DNA of 30,200 nucleotides, taken from the IMG/VR virus record IMGVR_UViG_3300045978_000294, positions 1 to 30,200 of that record. One strand, given 5' to 3'. Of this stretch, positions 12,129-20,621 are shown in pieces; the stretch's first letter is position 1, and each line of letters begins with the position of its first letter. The notes below the pieces were generated by a model. That model was not told the DNA's origin and ran no database searches. It saw only the letters and a list, made by a program, of their open reading frames with translations. The stretch is from a virus. Position numbers and translations under genes: made by a program.

Positions 12129-14483
12129 ATGCTCCGGGCGATGGGGGCACTGCCCTGGCGCAAGCCTGCCTTCGGGACCCCGCTCAACCGCAGCGAGCCG
12201 CTCACGCGTGGCCTGCTGGCGTGCTGGCTCTGTCAGGATGGCGGCGGGACGCGCTTACGTGACACCACGGGCCGCTTCCATGGCACCATTCCCGCAGGCA
12301 CAGTGGTCTGGTCGGCGGATGATCGTTTTCGTGGGCGAGCGCTGCGCCATCCGACTGGTCCTGTCACCCCGATCAGCGTGGCGCTGCCGACGCTGACGCA
12401 ATGGACCGTCGAAGTGTGGGCGCGGCGAGACAATGTGGCGGGGTATGGCGCGGTCTTGACGCAGGGCAATACCAGGGGGTTCTATACCAACACCATGAGT
12501 GCCGGCACGTACCGCATCGATTGGTACGATGGCGGCAGTCATCTGAGTACCACGCCGCTCGCGGCGGGGGTCTGGCAGCACCTGGTCGTGACGTACACCG
12601 CCGGCACGATGCGCTTTTATGTGCATGGGCGCCTCGATACGACGACCGCGTATAGCGCCACACCGTTTCAGGCGACGCTCCTCAGTGGCGAGGCGGGCGC
12701 CGGCACGTTCCTGGGCAATATCAGCCTGCTCCGGGTCTGGCAGCGCGCCTTGACGCCTGGCGATGTCCGCCGCCTGTCCCAGCGTCCGTTTGCCATGTTT
12801 GCGAGCCCACCCCGAGCGCTGCCCCTCCTTCCTGATGAGGGCGGCGTCCTGGTGCGGACGCAGGCCAGTCAGACGCTTCAGGCCAGCGCGAACCTGACGT
12901 TGGAGGCGGAGGCAGCGCTGGCGCAGGCCGGACACCTGCTCCTGGCCACGAGTGCTCTCCTCGTGCGTGCCGATGCCGCCGTGGCGCAAACCGGGCAGAC
13001 GCTCCAGGCCAGCCTGGTCTTGCTGCTGCCGAGTAACGCCGAGGCGGTCCTCACCCAGGCGAGCCAGACGCTTCAGGCCAGCGGGACTGCGGCAGCGGTG
13101 CTCAGTGCGCAGGCGGTCCTCACCCAGGCGAGTCAGACGCTCCAGGCGAGCGGCACTGTTCCTGTTGCCAATACCGGAGCGGCGACGCTGGCGCAGGGCA
13201 GCCAGACGCTTGCGGCTATCGGGGTCAGTGGACTCTTTGCCAGCGCCGAGGCGTATCTGAGTCAGGCGAGTCAGGGATGCCAGGGGACAGGCAGCCTCCT
13301 GCTCCTGGCCCTTAGTACGATGGAGCAAGGGAGCCAGGCGCTTGCCAGCGCGAGCATTATTTTTGATCCCCCGGAGCTGTCGCGTGGCGTCCTCACGATT
13401 GCCGGCTTTGCCCATGAGTCAGGGAGCAATGGCAGTCAGTGGCCAGCCGCGAGCGCGGCCCAGGTCTCCGAACGCTTGCCGCTTCTCGATGCGACCTTTG
13501 AGCCTGGCGTGCAGCAGACCCCTGTCGTGACGCGTGCCGCCAGCGTGGGGCCTGCGGCCCTGGATCTGGCGATCCGCCTCCCGAGCGTACGGCTGCGCTT
13601 TCGCTGGCGCTACCAGGGACTCGAAGCGCTCCTGGCCTGTGCGCTCGGGTATATGCCGGCGACGCTGCCAGAGGTCCTGGGGCCTGGCGTGTATCGTCAC
13701 CTCTACGAACTCAGCCCGGATCTGGCCAGCGAGCCCTGGCCGAGCGTCGACGCCCAACCGCCGACTGCGCGGCTGGTCAGGCGCGGGACCTTGGCTGTTG
13801 ACCGGCAGGTGAGTATCTGGGAGCTGGTGAGCGGCATGGTACAGACGCTGATACTCAGCAGCGATGGCCCGGTCATGACCGGGGAGGTGGTGCTGGTTGG
13901 CGCCCGCTTGCGGCAGCGCGGCACGGTGAATACGCGGAGCATGCTGCGCGCCCTGCCAGCCGTTGCCTGGCCGACGCTGCTGACGCATCAGAGCACGCTC
14001 TGGCTCGGAGAGCAGAGTTCGTCGCGTGCCCTCAGCGCCGCTGATGCGATGTGTTACACGAGTCTGGAGATGCGCCTGGAGAACCAGCTCGAAGGGGCCG
14101 GGAGTCGGCGCACGGATCTGGAGCCCGAAGAGTACATACGGCGCAGCCCGCCAGAACTGACCCTGACCGTCACGATTCCCCGTTATGCCGTGGATACCTG
14201 GCTGGATGCCTGGGGGAACCAGGCGTCCATGATGGCGCAGCTGACCTTTCGTGGGCCGCTGATCGGTGCCAGCGCTACCCCGTACCAGCAGACCTGGCAT
14301 TTACCGTCCCTGGCCTGGAGTGCTGTCACACCCGGGCCCGTGGCGCCGGGGTTGCCGCAGGTCCAGCATGTGCTCGTGGGCACGGCCTGGCCGCAGCAGA
14401 TGGCCGGAATGCCAGCGCTCACGCATGCGGGGCCGCTGGGGCTCGAACTGCTGTGCGGCGTAGCCGCGCACCCACTACTTTAG
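12129..14483 (+). CDS. LamG-type domain + QASQTLQ repeats + tube-like domain fusion
   Basis: 784 aa, starting 1 nt after the previous stop with only a weak ribosome-binding site. Residues ~20-225 are a concanavalin A-like LamG_3 domain (RGLLACWLCQDGGGTRLRD, WTVEVWARRD, WQHLVVTYTAGTMRFYVHG, LLRVWQRALTPGDV), a sugar- or protein-binding jelly roll. Residues ~242-409 are eight ~21-aa repeats. Residues ~430-784 resemble a tail tube-type fold, with RFRWRYQGLEALLACALGY, SGMVQTLILSSDGPVMTGEV and LTLTVTIPRYAVDTW. The protein may insert into the tail tube and display the LamG domain outside. The tube-like call is from overall pattern and gene position and is the least certain part. Confidence 0.6.
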   Translation: MLRAMGALPWRKPAFGTPLNRSEPLTRGLLACWLCQDGGGTRLRDTTGRFHGTIPAGTVVWSADDRFRGRALRHPTGPVTPISVALPTLTQWTVEVWARRDNVAGYGAVLTQGNTRGFYTNTMSAGTYRIDWYDGGSHLSTTPLAAGVWQHLVVTYTAGTMRFYVHGRLDTTTAYSATPFQATLLSGEAGAGTFLGNISLLRVWQRALTPGDVRRLSQRPFAMFASPPRALPLLPDEGGVLVRTQASQTLQASANLTLEAEAALAQAGHLLLATSALLVRADAAVAQTGQTLQASLVLLLPSNAEAVLTQASQTLQASGTAAAVLSAQAVLTQASQTLQASGTVPVANTGAATLAQGSQTLAAIGVSGLFASAEAYLSQASQGCQGTGSLLLLALSTMEQGSQALASASIIFDPPELSRGVLTIAGFAHESGSNGSQWPAASAAQVSERLPLLDATFEPGVQQTPVVTRAASVGPAALDLAIRLPSVRLRFRWRYQGLEALLACALGYMPATLPEVLGPGVYRHLYELSPDLASEPWPSVDAQPPTARLVRRGTLAVDRQVSIWELVSGMVQTLILSSDGPVMTGEVVLVGARLRQRGTVNTRSMLRALPAVAWPTLLTHQSTLWLGEQSSSRALSAADAMCYTSLEMRLENQLEGAGSRRTDLEPEEYIRRSPPELTLTVTIPRYAVDTWLDAWGNQASMMAQLTFRGPLIGASATPYQQTWHLPSLAWSAVTPGPVAPGLPQVQHVLVGTAWPQQMAGMPALTHAGPLGLELLCGVAAHPLL
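12852..13355 (+). repeat. Eight ~21-residue coding repeats (QASQTLQASG type)
   Basis: Within the LamG fusion gene, units of the form (L/V)TQASQTLQASG recur eight times, separated by ~10 hydrophobic or Ala-rich residues. Two central units are nearly identical at DNA level (13044-13088 and 13113-13157, offset 69 bp), which suggests recent tandem duplication. The same motif recurs about 22 times in the gene at 26781. Confidence 0.8.
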
Positions 14484-14492
14484 GAGTGTGGT

Positions 14493-14927
14493 ATGAGCGA
14501 AGGGCAAGACCTCCCACGTCCCGTCTTTCTCATTACGGACCGTGAGCGTTTGAGCTTTACGGTCGACGAGGCGACCTTTTACTACCGGCGTTTGCCCCCC
14601 TCGAAGCGCCACGAACTGCTTGTGACGCATAGCCAACGTGGGCTGTATGACGCCCAGACGCTGGCGGCATTACAACTCGCCATTGCGACCTACTGTCTGC
14701 GGGGCTGGGACAATGTCCTCGATGCGAACTTGCAACCGGTGCCGTTCCTGGAAGAGATTATTCCGTGCCTGCCCTGGTCGGTGATTCAGCGCATGGACGA
14801 GCTGGCGATGGAAAGCTCGCCTGAGCAACTGAGGGCACGTTACCAGGATTTTTTAGCGACCGGTTCACTCTCGTCTCCCCTCGCACGGGTGAACCCCTTA
14901 CCTGTTGGGGATGTCGGCAGCAATTAG
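14493..14927 (+). CDS. Tail assembly chaperone, short form (G-like)
   Basis: 144 aa, ATG after AGGAG. It lies directly before the tape measure with a -1 frameshift signal near its 3' end, the defining arrangement of gpG-type chaperones. Sequence features fit: FTVDEATFYYRRLPPSKRHELL, then ALQLAIATYCLRGWDNVLD and VPFLEEIIPCLPWSVIQRM. This compact helical domain binds tape measure protein and keeps it soluble during tail assembly; it is absent from the mature virion. It terminates at TAG 14925-14927 when no frameshift occurs. Confidence 0.85.
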   Translation: MSEGQDLPRPVFLITDRERLSFTVDEATFYYRRLPPSKRHELLVTHSQRGLYDAQTLAALQLAIATYCLRGWDNVLDANLQPVPFLEEIIPCLPWSVIQRMDELAMESSPEQLRARYQDFLATGSLSSPLARVNPLPVGDVGSN

Positions 14928-15205
14928 GGGAGGAGGCGGAGCCGATTCCGTGTGACACGGGCGGTTTAGCGGCGTGTTACTACTGGCGCACGCATGGCGC
15001 CAGTCCGGGGACGCCGGTGCATGCCGAGGATCTGCTGGCCTGGGAGGTGTACTGGCAGGCGCAGCGCGTCGGCTGGGAAGCGGTCTGGCACCTCAGGCGC
15101 CTGGACCGCTTGAGCGAGTACGACGCCGATTGCTTGCTCATCCGTGTGGCGATGCTGGCTGATGCGGTGCGGCAGCAGCAGGCCGTGCAACAGGAGATGC
15201 GTTAA
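14493..15205 (+). CDS. Tail assembly chaperone, frameshifted long form (GT-like)
   Basis: This is translated from the same ATG, with a -1 slip on T TTT TTA (14849-14855). Codons 1-121 are in the G frame; reading then resumes at 14855 in the -1 frame and is open to TAA 15203-15205, giving 237 aa in total. The 116-aa T part begins SDRFTLVSPRTGEP and contains C-W-G-C, then YYWRTHG and DLLAWEVYWQAQRVGW. The frame has no suitable start of its own in the overlap and ends 0 nt before the tape measure ATG (TAAATG). GT bridges tape measure and tube subunits during assembly. The frame, slippery site and hairpin all agree. Confidence 0.85.
14849..14895 (+). promoter_or_regulatory. Programmed -1 ribosomal frameshift signal
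   Basis: The heptamer T TTT TTA (14849-14855) is a canonical X-XXY-YYZ site in the chaperone frame. Six nt downstream is a hairpin, GGTTCAC (14862-14868) with GTGAACC (14889-14895). It extends inward by one U-G and one C-G pair to 9 bp, with a 16-nt loop. Heptamer type, spacer and stem all match known -1 signals. The shift joins exactly to the open T frame. Confidence 0.9.
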
Positions 15206-18200
15206 ATGCCGCCGATTATCCTTGAGATCTTGGTTGATAGCGACCGTGGCGTCGTCGAACTAAAGCAGTTTGATAAAGCGGTCCAGGACACCACCAAGAG
15301 CGTGGACGCGGGGAATCAGACACACAAAGAAGGCGCCCAGGCCAGCAGTGTGTTTGGCAGCTCGCTGGCCCAGAGCGCCAAGTCCGCCACAGCCCTCTCC
15401 CTGGCCTTTGCCGGGATCGCCGGTATTGGCGCGACGCTGGGAGCGGCAGCCAGCAGCGCGGCCTCCTTTGAGGCAGCCCTCAATGCGATTGCCGCGCTGG
15501 GCACGGTCAGTGCGCGCCAGCTCACCACCCTGCGCGAGCAGCTCCTGGCGCTGCCGCCGGCGCTGGGCTCGTCAACCGAGCTGGCCAAGGGCCTCTACGA
15601 TATTCTCGGCGCCAACGTGCCTGCCGAAAACGCCATTACCGTCCTGACTCGGTCCGCCGAACTGGCGAAAGGGGGACTCGGGAACCTCGATACCGCCATT
15701 AACGCCGTCACAAAATCAGCGGCCGCATTCGGTATCCCCCTCTCCGAGGCGCAGTACGTCACCGATGTCTTCACGCAGACGGTGGTCCGGGGCCAGGGCC
15801 GCATGGAAGAATTTGCCCAGGCCTTCCCCCAGGTGGCGGCCACGGCGGCGGCGGCCGGGTCGAGTTTTGTCGACACCAACGCGGCGATCGCCGTCCTGAC
15901 GCAGACCTTCAAGAACGCCGACACTGCCGCCACGGGCCTCAATTCCTTCTTCCAGCAACTGATTCAAAACAGTGGCAAGCTCGCGGCCGAGGGGATTAAC
16001 GTCAAGCAGGTGCTGGCGGAAGAGGGCTTAACAGGGTTGTTTCGGCGCCTCTCCGAAGCCACGGGCGGCAGCGCTGAGCGCTTAAAAGAGTTGATCAACG
16101 ACTCAGAAGGCTTCCGCGCCGCGCTCACCCTCACCGGGACGCAGTTCCAGACCTTTAACGAGACCGTAGAATCGTATGCCAACGTCGCCGGCCTGGCGCA
16201 GCAGGCTGCCAGCAAGAACCTGTCGGGCGCCACGGCAAGCTGGCACACGTTTCTCAATACGCTCGATCGCCTGGTGCAGGAAGTGGCGCCGCCGCTCCTC
16301 GAGGCCTTTACGCGCATTACAGGGGTGGCTGCGACCCTGGCTGGCGATGTCACCAAGCTTTACCGCGCCTTTGCCCAGAGCGAGTTCCTGCAGTCCCTGA
16401 TCGCTGACTTCAAGACGTTTTTTGGCATCATTGGTGACACGCAGGCCGTACGCGACCTGGCGGGCGCCATGGGCGAACTCAATCAGAGCATGCTCACCGC
16501 TACGGGGAGTTCGGGGGAGATGTACAACGCTCTCGACGTGCTGGACCAGCTCCTCAAGGGCAACGTGCGCCCAGCCATCGATTTTGTCACGGCAGGCTGG
16601 GATTTGCTCAACGCCGCCTTTGATTACACCGTGGCCGGGGTGATCAAGCTCGGGCAGTATTTTGTTGATGGCCTGGTAGTGCCGCTGTCCCAGGTGATCG
16701 CCGCGCTGGATCAAGCGGCCACGGCGCTCGGCATCTCTGATGGCCGCTTCAGCACGCTCGGAGAGACGGCCAAGCAACTCAGCGTCGATTTGTCGCAGGC
16801 CAGTGCCACCTTTGTGGAAATGGCGGACGAGTACGTTCTGGGGACGCACCGCCTGAGTACGGCCCAGGAACGGGCCGACAAGGACGTGCAAGTGACGACC
16901 AAGAGCGTCCAGACGCAGGGTACGGCCCTGAAGGACCAGGGCGCTGCGGCCTCCACGGCGACGCACCAGACAACACAGCTCAGTGCCGCGCAGCAAGACC
17001 TCAACAAGGCCTTCGAGGACGCGAACACTGCGGCGAGCAAACTGAAGGGGACGCTGGAAAAGCTCAAGCTCGGCGATGTGATGAAGGCCATTTCCACCGT
17101 CGAGTTGAGCAATGCGGTGGGCGCGGTCATGGAAGATCTGCAGACCATGGAAGCAAGCGGCAAATTTTCCGCGCGCCAGATTGCTAAGGCCTATGAGGAC
17201 GCAGCGGCGGTCTTGCGTGAACGCTTTGGCTTCCTGCCCGGCGTCTTTCAGCAGGCCTTTGATCGCATGCGGGCGCAGGCCCTCAACACAGAAGATGGCG
17301 TCGTTCTGGCCTTTGAGCGCATGGGGGTGAAGATTCGCGGGGACTTGCAGCAGACCGCGAGGGAAGCCTTGAACGATTTTCAGGCGATCCTCGACTCCGG
17401 CGGAGCTGTTCCGCGCGAGTTGCTCGATGTCTACCTGGATGTCCTGGACCAGATCGACAAGGCCGGCTTCCAGCGCCTGCCTGAAAACTTTCAGGCGGTC
17501 AATCAGCGCATGCTCGATGTGGCCAGGAAGGCCGGGGTCGACTTGCCACAGCCCTACGTCGACGCCTTTGGCCAGATTGCCACGGCGGGCAAGCAAGCCG
17601 CTGAGGCGATCGATCTCTCCTGGCTGCAAAGCCGCGGCGTCCTGGAGCGTGCCCGAGGGACAGTGGAAGACCTCGCCGAGTCGGTCGTAAAGCTCAGCGA
17701 TGAAACCCAGCGCTTGATGGATTTGCAGATTTCCGTCGAGACGCGGTTTGCCAGCGATGTGCCTGGATTGCTGAAACAGTACAATCAGGCCGTGAAGGAA
17801 CTCTACAACCTGCAAAGCAATGTGATCACCATGGCGGGCGGGGCACCGGGGGAGCGGGACTTTCGGATCAATCAGCAGCTCGAAATCATCAAGGCGATTA
17901 TCGCCGCGCTTGCCAAGCTGGGCGTGAACGAGCTGGGCCAGGCGCTGCCTGGCACCACGGGCGGAGGCATGGGCGGCGGGGGCATCCCCACGAGCGGCGG
18001 AGCCGGGAGCATCACGACTGGCGGCATACCGTCACGCACGACAGGCATCCCGAGTGCGAGCAGCCCGTACCAGGCGGTGCCGTCTGCGCCGCTCGGAGGG
18101 ACGTCGATACAGAGTGCGCCGCTGCCCACGTCGACCACGCAGCGCACCTATACCATGTACATTCAAACCCAGGCCACGGACGCCGCAACGCTGGCCAGGG

Positions 18201-18256
18201 ATCTCGTGCCGTATCTGCGCCAGTCGGATCTGTCGCCGCGGCCACTCGGAGGATAG
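15206..18256 (+). CDS. Tape measure protein (TP901-type core)
   Basis: 1016 aa; the ATG directly abuts the chaperone stop. Residues ~60-330 match the phage tape measure core: FEAALNAIAALGTVSARQL, a run of Ala/Gly-rich helices, then PQVAATAAAAGSSFVDTNA and ALNSFF-like GLNSFFQQLIQNS. A hydrophobic stretch near 60-95 could be the membrane-active part. The rest is long helical, with a Gly/Ser/Thr-rich C-terminal tail (~910-980) that may be trimmed. Tape measure length sets tail length at about 0.15 nm per residue, predicting roughly 150 nm. No lytic transglycosylase or peptidase domain is obvious. Confidence 0.92.
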   Translation: MPPIILEILVDSDRGVVELKQFDKAVQDTTKSVDAGNQTHKEGAQASSVFGSSLAQSAKSATALSLAFAGIAGIGATLGAAASSAASFEAALNAIAALGTVSARQLTTLREQLLALPPALGSSTELAKGLYDILGANVPAENAITVLTRSAELAKGGLGNLDTAINAVTKSAAAFGIPLSEAQYVTDVFTQTVVRGQGRMEEFAQAFPQVAATAAAAGSSFVDTNAAIAVLTQTFKNADTAATGLNSFFQQLIQNSGKLAAEGINVKQVLAEEGLTGLFRRLSEATGGSAERLKELINDSEGFRAALTLTGTQFQTFNETVESYANVAGLAQQAASKNLSGATASWHTFLNTLDRLVQEVAPPLLEAFTRITGVAATLAGDVTKLYRAFAQSEFLQSLIADFKTFFGIIGDTQAVRDLAGAMGELNQSMLTATGSSGEMYNALDVLDQLLKGNVRPAIDFVTAGWDLLNAAFDYTVAGVIKLGQYFVDGLVVPLSQVIAALDQAATALGISDGRFSTLGETAKQLSVDLSQASATFVEMADEYVLGTHRLSTAQERADKDVQVTTKSVQTQGTALKDQGAAASTATHQTTQLSAAQQDLNKAFEDANTAASKLKGTLEKLKLGDVMKAISTVELSNAVGAVMEDLQTMEASGKFSARQIAKAYEDAAAVLRERFGFLPGVFQQAFDRMRAQALNTEDGVVLAFERMGVKIRGDLQQTAREALNDFQAILDSGGAVPRELLDVYLDVLDQIDKAGFQRLPENFQAVNQRMLDVARKAGVDLPQPYVDAFGQIATAGKQAAEAIDLSWLQSRGVLERARGTVEDLAESVVKLSDETQRLMDLQISVETRFASDVPGLLKQYNQAVKELYNLQSNVITMAGGAPGERDFRINQQLEIIKAIIAALAKLGVNELGQALPGTTGGGMGGGGIPTSGGAGSITTGGIPSRTTGIPSASSPYQAVPSAPLGGTSIQSAPLPTSTTQRTYTMYIQTQATDAATLARDLVPYLRQSDLSPRPLGG

Positions 18257-18259
18257 GGC

Positions 18260-18634
18260 ATGCTGCCGCAATTCGTCAAAGAGGGGGTGCCGCCCGTGAC
18301 CCTGGGGCGGGGCCAGATGTGGCCAGCGCAGAGCAGTATCGAAACCGGGCAAGTCGTGGCGCTCACCGATGGCACACAGGCCCTGGCCTACAAATTCGCC
18401 GTGCCACGACCGCGCTACACGGTCCAGTTCACCGGCCTGTCGCAGGGGGATTTTGATGCACTGTGGGCCTTCCTGTGGCATCCCCTGGTGGATGGCAGTC
18501 AGCAGCCGTTTACCTGGATCGATGAGCGCGGCGTCAGCCGCCAGGTGCGTTGGCTCCTGGACACCGCCTTTACCTGGGAAGAGACCTCGGCAGGACGCCT
18601 GAGCGTGACTTTAGTATTGCGCGAGGAGGGCTAA
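18260..18634 (+). CDS. Distal / minor tail protein
   Basis: 124 aa, starting 3 nt after the tape measure stop. It contains RYTVQFTGLSQGDFDALWAF, FTWIDERGVSRQVRWLL and a closing LSVTLVLREEG: strand, helix, strand elements as in small distal-tail-type beta domains where a coat of strands surrounds one helix. Position immediately after the tape measure is where distal tail or lambda M-like proteins sit. The role is inferred from order and pattern. Confidence 0.6.
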   Translation: MLPQFVKEGVPPVTLGRGQMWPAQSSIETGQVVALTDGTQALAYKFAVPRPRYTVQFTGLSQGDFDALWAFLWHPLVDGSQQPFTWIDERGVSRQVRWLLDTAFTWEETSAGRLSVTLVLREEG

Positions 18635-18636
18635 GG

Positions 18637-20610
18637 ATGCGTACCGTGTCCGCGGCCTGGGCACCCCTGGTGGCCACGTACCGGGAAGGGCGGGGCGTAG
18701 AAGACTACCTGGCCGTGCTCGTGCCCAGTCGCAACCTGGCGCTCACCTCGCGGCTCTGGCCAGAGGGCTGGCTGCCGGCCGGGATCACCGTCTATCCCTC
18801 CCTGGCGGCGCGTGGCCAGGGTATCGGCAGTATCAGCGTTGAGCTGGCGGATGATCGGTCCTCGCGCCTGGGAACCGTCAACTGCCAGGTGCGCATCCAG
18901 GCCGGCCAGGCCGGGGCGCCGCTGAGCAGTCTGCAGCAGTTACTCCTGACACTGGCGGAGCAGCCCGCCGTGGTCTGCGCCGGGTTTCTAGGAGGGTTGG
19001 CGCACGCTGATGCCGAGATTCTGACGCTCTTTAGTGGGCGCATCGCCACGCCGCGTCTGGCGCGTGGCCTACTCACCTTCACGATCGTGGATGGCAGCAA
19101 GTACGATCACCGTGATATTGAGGTGCCGCTGGGCAGTAGCGTCTTTCCTGGCGCACCGCTCGAAGCCCACGGGCTGTCGATTCCCCTGGTCATCGGGACC
19201 GCGCTGGGCGTGGCGCCGACGCTGGTCTCGTCGCTGGCCAACGGCACGCTCGCCACGCCATTGCCGGCTGCAGACGTGGAGACGATCAATCTGGAGGAAA
19301 CCGGGGCGAACTTCCCGGAAGCCGGCGCCGTGCTCATTGACAGCGAAACCATCACCTATAGTGGCCGGCGTATCGGGCTGCTCCTGGACGGTGCCTCGGC
19401 GCTGCAACTGCTCAACCCGGTGCGCAGCGCTCCGGTCGAGCATCTGGCCGGTGCCGCCGTCACGTTGGCGCCACCGCTCGTCTACCGCTACCTGATCGGG
19501 CTGGGCCTGACGCCGCTCGAACTGCTGGCAGTGCGGGACCAGGACGGCGTGATTGCTGAATATACGTTTGTGCCGAGTGCGCCAGGGCTGCCAGCCGATA
19601 CCGCAGTGCTCGAACTCCCGAGCGCGCACGAGGGCGTCCAGGTGGATGTCCAGGTGATCCCAGAGCCGCCGCTGCCGCCCCTGCTCAATGGCGGCTTTGA
19701 AGCGGGGACGCTGGCGCCTTGGACAGCCCTGGCCGGGAGCACCGCAGCGGTCGTCTTGCAGGAGACGCAGGCCGGGACGTACAAGCTGCAGCTGCAAGAG
19801 GTCGGGACGGCCCTGGCCGGCGTCACGCAAGACGTCGCCGTGCAGGTTGGCGAGCGCTACGTACTGCTGTTTCACTGGCGCACGCCGATTCGTATGGCGG
19901 ACAACTTGCTCGATAATGGCGATTTCGGGGAACCCCCGGACGTGTTCTGGGAAATTATCATCGCGGGCGCCGAGTATCCTGAGCCCACCTATGACCCGCC
20001 CCCCGTGCCCGTGGCGCCGCCTGAGCCGCCGCCTGAGCCGCCGCCGCCAAGTGTCGTCGATGAGCATGGCCGCCTGGTCTTTACGCTCCCTCCCGCACCG
20101 TTTTATGAGCTGCCTGATCCTCTGGAGCCGGCCGGCTTTCTCACGGCCGCTGGCTATGCCACCTACCATATTGCCATGCGGCAAACGCTCAACGCTGCGC
20201 TGACGCCAGGGCAGGCGATCATGATTGATGTGCGTGCGGCAGCGTTTATTCAGCGCGCGGTGCCGGGGCTGGTGCCTCCGACCGTCACCATCTCGGAGCC
20301 CTCCGGGGTGGCCGGCAACTTCGGAGTGCCGACGCTCCCTGGGCATCTGCCGCCGCTCAGCGAAGTGACCATTAACGCGCGGCTCTGGCCACTCAATCCC
20401 AATGCCAGTTTTCCCGCCTGGCAACGCTTTTTGCAGCCGGATCAACCGCCCAGCACGGAGGGACGTCTGGTAGAATTTCGCTTGCCGCTTGGGCAGGATC
20501 GCATGGTGCCAACCCAGACTAACTATCAGTTTGAAGTGGTCGTCAGCGGGGTCTATATCGGCACCATTCCCCCGATTGTGGTGAGCACCGCCGTGGTCTC
20601 GGTGGCATAA
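18637..20610 (+). CDS. Tail tip protein with interrupted carbohydrate-binding-like module
   Basis: 657 aa, ATG at 18637 after GAGGAGG. Residues ~1-345 look like a baseplate/tail-tip protein (EDYLAVLVPSRNLALTSRLW, ISVELADDRSSRLGTV, LLTFTIVDGSKYD, DSETITYSG). Residues 349-418 match the first half of a CBM4/9-like module (NGGFEAGTLAPWTALAG, then VTQDVAVQVGERYVLLFHWRT). The expected second half is not here but at the start of the next gene. From residue 420 a different segment follows: a second NLLDNGDF opening, a Pro-rich linker (PPEPPPEPPPP), then ~190 residues of unrecognised strand-rich sequence to the stop. Confidence 0.65.
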   Translation: MRTVSAAWAPLVATYREGRGVEDYLAVLVPSRNLALTSRLWPEGWLPAGITVYPSLAARGQGIGSISVELADDRSSRLGTVNCQVRIQAGQAGAPLSSLQQLLLTLAEQPAVVCAGFLGGLAHADAEILTLFSGRIATPRLARGLLTFTIVDGSKYDHRDIEVPLGSSVFPGAPLEAHGLSIPLVIGTALGVAPTLVSSLANGTLATPLPAADVETINLEETGANFPEAGAVLIDSETITYSGRRIGLLLDGASALQLLNPVRSAPVEHLAGAAVTLAPPLVYRYLIGLGLTPLELLAVRDQDGVIAEYTFVPSAPGLPADTAVLELPSAHEGVQVDVQVIPEPPLPPLLNGGFEAGTLAPWTALAGSTAAVVLQETQAGTYKLQLQEVGTALAGVTQDVAVQVGERYVLLFHWRTPIRMADNLLDNGDFGEPPDVFWEIIIAGAEYPEPTYDPPPVPVAPPEPPPEPPPPSVVDEHGRLVFTLPPAPFYELPDPLEPAGFLTAAGYATYHIAMRQTLNAALTPGQAIMIDVRAAAFIQRAVPGLVPPTVTISEPSGVAGNFGVPTLPGHLPPLSEVTINARLWPLNPNASFPAWQRFLQPDQPPSTEGRLVEFRLPLGQDRMVPTQTNYQFEVVVSGVYIGTIPPIVVSTAVVSVA

Positions 20611-20621
20611 AGGAGGAGCGC

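Noticed and set aside
11081-12205. Minus-strand ORF with a Gly-Ser repeat (SGSGSGS) around 11510-11620
   Set aside because: The Gly-Ser run is just the antisense of the Glu-Pro repeat gene at 11514, and the rest is opposite tail genes.
13044-13157. Possible CRISPR-like direct repeats
   Set aside because: The repeats are in frame, code for a clear protein motif, vary by unit and have no unique spacers of constant length.
14974-15162. Separate small ORF between chaperone and tape measure in the third frame
   Set aside because: The region is explained by the T extension of the frameshifted chaperone, which is open throughout and ends at the tape measure start.
16415-16430. T-rich run (TTTTTT) as a terminator within the tape measure gene
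   Set aside because: No stem precedes it and the reading frame continues; it is ordinary coding sequence (Phe-Phe). No slippery heptamer in the right frame leads to a useful alternative frame.
16103-17815. Minus-strand ORF of 570 aa opposite the tape measure
   Set aside because: It is a shadow of the tape measure gene in a GC-rich codon pattern; no good start site and no domain. The same applies to 19069-20445 (458 aa) and 12255-13415 (386 aa).
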